From contig JAGAMJ010000108.1 of assembly GCA_017624795.1 (NCBI GenBank), positions 1-14,135 on the forward strand: a DNA stretch of 14,135 nt, in the 5' to 3' direction. The stretch is from Clostridia bacterium. GTDB lineage: Bacteria; Bacillota; Clostridia; Oscillospirales; CAG-272. Position 1 is the first letter of the stretch. Each line of letters starts with the position of its first letter. Below the pieces are notes generated by a model. It was not told the DNA's origin. It saw nothing but the letters and a program-made list of their open reading frames with translations, and did not search any database. A program made the position numbers and the translations under genes. Positions 13,210-14,135 of the stretch are shown here, in pieces.

Positions 13210-14135
13210 ATGAAGTATTTATTTTTTGATATTGAATGTGCGAACTGTTATAACAACTGCGCCAAAATTTTCAGTCTTGGATACCTCATCACCGATGAGA
13301 AGTTCAATATCCTGCACGAAAAAGAGGACGTGCTGATCAACCCGAAGGACCGCTTTGATTGGTACGTGGCAAAAAAGATGATGGCGTATCCCCGTGAGAT
13401 CTTCAAGGATCAGCCCCCGTTCCCCGATTTTTACGATCGCTTCAAGGAAATGTTTGAGGATCCCGAAACCGTTGTGATCGGTTACGCCGTGACCAACGAC
13501 GTGCATTTCCTGCACGACGATTGCAAGCGCTACAAGCTGCCGCTTTTCTCGTATCGGTTCTTTGACGTGCAGCAGCTTTACGCCCGTCAGCCCGTCAATA
13601 ACACCGCAAAGAATTTGGAGGATTCGGTGCTTTCCTGGTACGGTGAGGAGCCCGAAAATATGCACCGCAGTGACGAGGACGCCTACAACACCATGCGCAT
13701 CATGAAGGCGATCGCCGCCTTCCACAACACCGATCTGCCGGGGCTGATCGAAATGTATCCCGATTGCGGGGGCGAAACGCACGACGGCATCATCGACTAC
13801 GCTTGGAAGAAGCCCGAGAGCGAGAAAAAGAAAAAGCGCCACCGCAGCAAGAAGGGCAAAAAGAAGGAAGAGGACGCAGCCCCTGACGCGAGCGAGAACA
13901 GCATGGAGCACGGCTCGCACAACGCGGAGCTGTTCGTGAAGTTCCTGGAAAACGTCAAGCCGCGCAACAAGGTCCGCAAGCCGCCGCTGCTGTCGGGGCA
14001 TACCGTCACGGTGAGCTTGAATTATCAACGCTACCATTTCAACGAGATGCTGTACCTGGTGCAGATGATCGTTGATGCGGGCGGACATTACACCCTTTGC
14101 ACAAGAGATGCCGATACGCTTTATACATACGGCGA
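13210..14135 (+). CDS. DEDDh-family 3'-5' exonuclease (DnaQ-like), C-terminus beyond window
   Basis: The frame from ATG 13210 (MKYLFFDIECANCY) stays open for 308 codons to the window edge. Exo I is FDIEC (Asp7, Glu9), Exo II is VTNDVHFL (Asp97) and Exo III is HRSDEDAYNT with His152 and Asp157. This gives a complete DEDDh active site by about residue 160, so a metal-dependent 3'-5' exonuclease acting on DNA or RNA ends is expected. A highly basic, low-complexity linker (about 190-210, many lysines) and an acidic patch follow. Then a new domain starts at about 248; its GHTVTVSLNYQR, helix and DAGGHYTLCTRDADTLYTYG pattern could be a BRCT domain, but it is incomplete. No clear ribosome binding site precedes the ATG. 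A five-codon open frame (MKYVT) ends 1 nt before it. Confidence 0.87.
   Translation, partial: MKYLFFDIECANCYNNCAKIFSLGYLITDEKFNILHEKEDVLINPKDRFDWYVAKKMMAYPREIFKDQPPFPDFYDRFKEMFEDPETVVIGYAVTNDVHFLHDDCKRYKLPLFSYRFFDVQQLYARQPVNNTAKNLEDSVLSWYGEEPENMHRSDEDAYNTMRIMKAIAAFHNTDLPGLIEMYPDCGGETHDGIIDYAWKKPESEKKKKRHRSKKGKKKEEDAAPDASENSMEHGSHNAELFVKFLENVKPRNKVRKPPLLSGHTVTVSLNYQRYHFNEMLYLVQMIVDAGGHYTLCTRDADTLYTYG

Noticed and set aside
13219..14088. 289-codon minus-strand frame opposite the exonuclease
   Set aside because: The plus strand encodes complete Exo I-III motifs; the antisense product is low-complexity and unrecognisable.
1..14135. Mobile elements, defence systems or CRISPR repeats
   Set aside because: No transposase or integrase motifs, direct-repeat arrays, terminal repeats or compositional breaks are visible; the genes are housekeeping and their order is largely conserved.

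Overview
The window is an ordinary-looking chromosomal stretch from a Gram-positive bacterium of the class Clostridia. It is moderately GC-rich; an uncultured gut Oscillospirales- or Christensenellales-type genome is my inference. The evidence is the AAAGGAGG-type ribosome binding sites, sigma-A promoters, a lysine riboswitch, and a ylmE-sepF-ylmG-ylmH-ileS-lspA-rluD gene order that matches the Firmicutes cell-division neighbourhood. I see no insertion sequence, phage gene, CRISPR array, tRNA or rRNA.

Left end (1-1400): a minus-strand lysine-biosynthesis operon, dapA then dapB (only the first codons of dapB are inside). It is preceded by a sigma-A promoter, a lysine riboswitch (L box) and an intrinsic terminator. 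A divergent promoter region separates it from the plus-strand genes.

1402-3876: queA, a small two-helix membrane protein and miaA. QueA and MiaA modify anticodon-loop positions 34 and 37.

3922-7392: a tightly packed cluster of an HlyD-like membrane-anchored protein, ylmE, sepF, ylmG and ylmH, with 1-nt stop/start overlaps at two junctions. This is the division and quality-control cluster found upstream of ileS in many Firmicutes. divIVA and ylmD are absent from their usual slots.

7446-12418: ileS, lspA, rluD and a HAD phosphatase, the last three overlapping. A bidirectional terminator ends the run.

12491-14135: a minus-strand DUF1934-type gene broken by one in-frame TAA, and a divergent plus-strand DEDDh exonuclease that runs off the end behind a consensus promoter. 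The two promoters lie between 13052 and 13155.

I found no convincing new biological system. The observations most worth a second look are the in-frame ochre codon in the DUF1934 gene, the HlyD-like protein in the division cluster, the exonuclease with a lysine-rich linker and possible BRCT tail, and several uncharacterised inverted repeats at gene boundaries.
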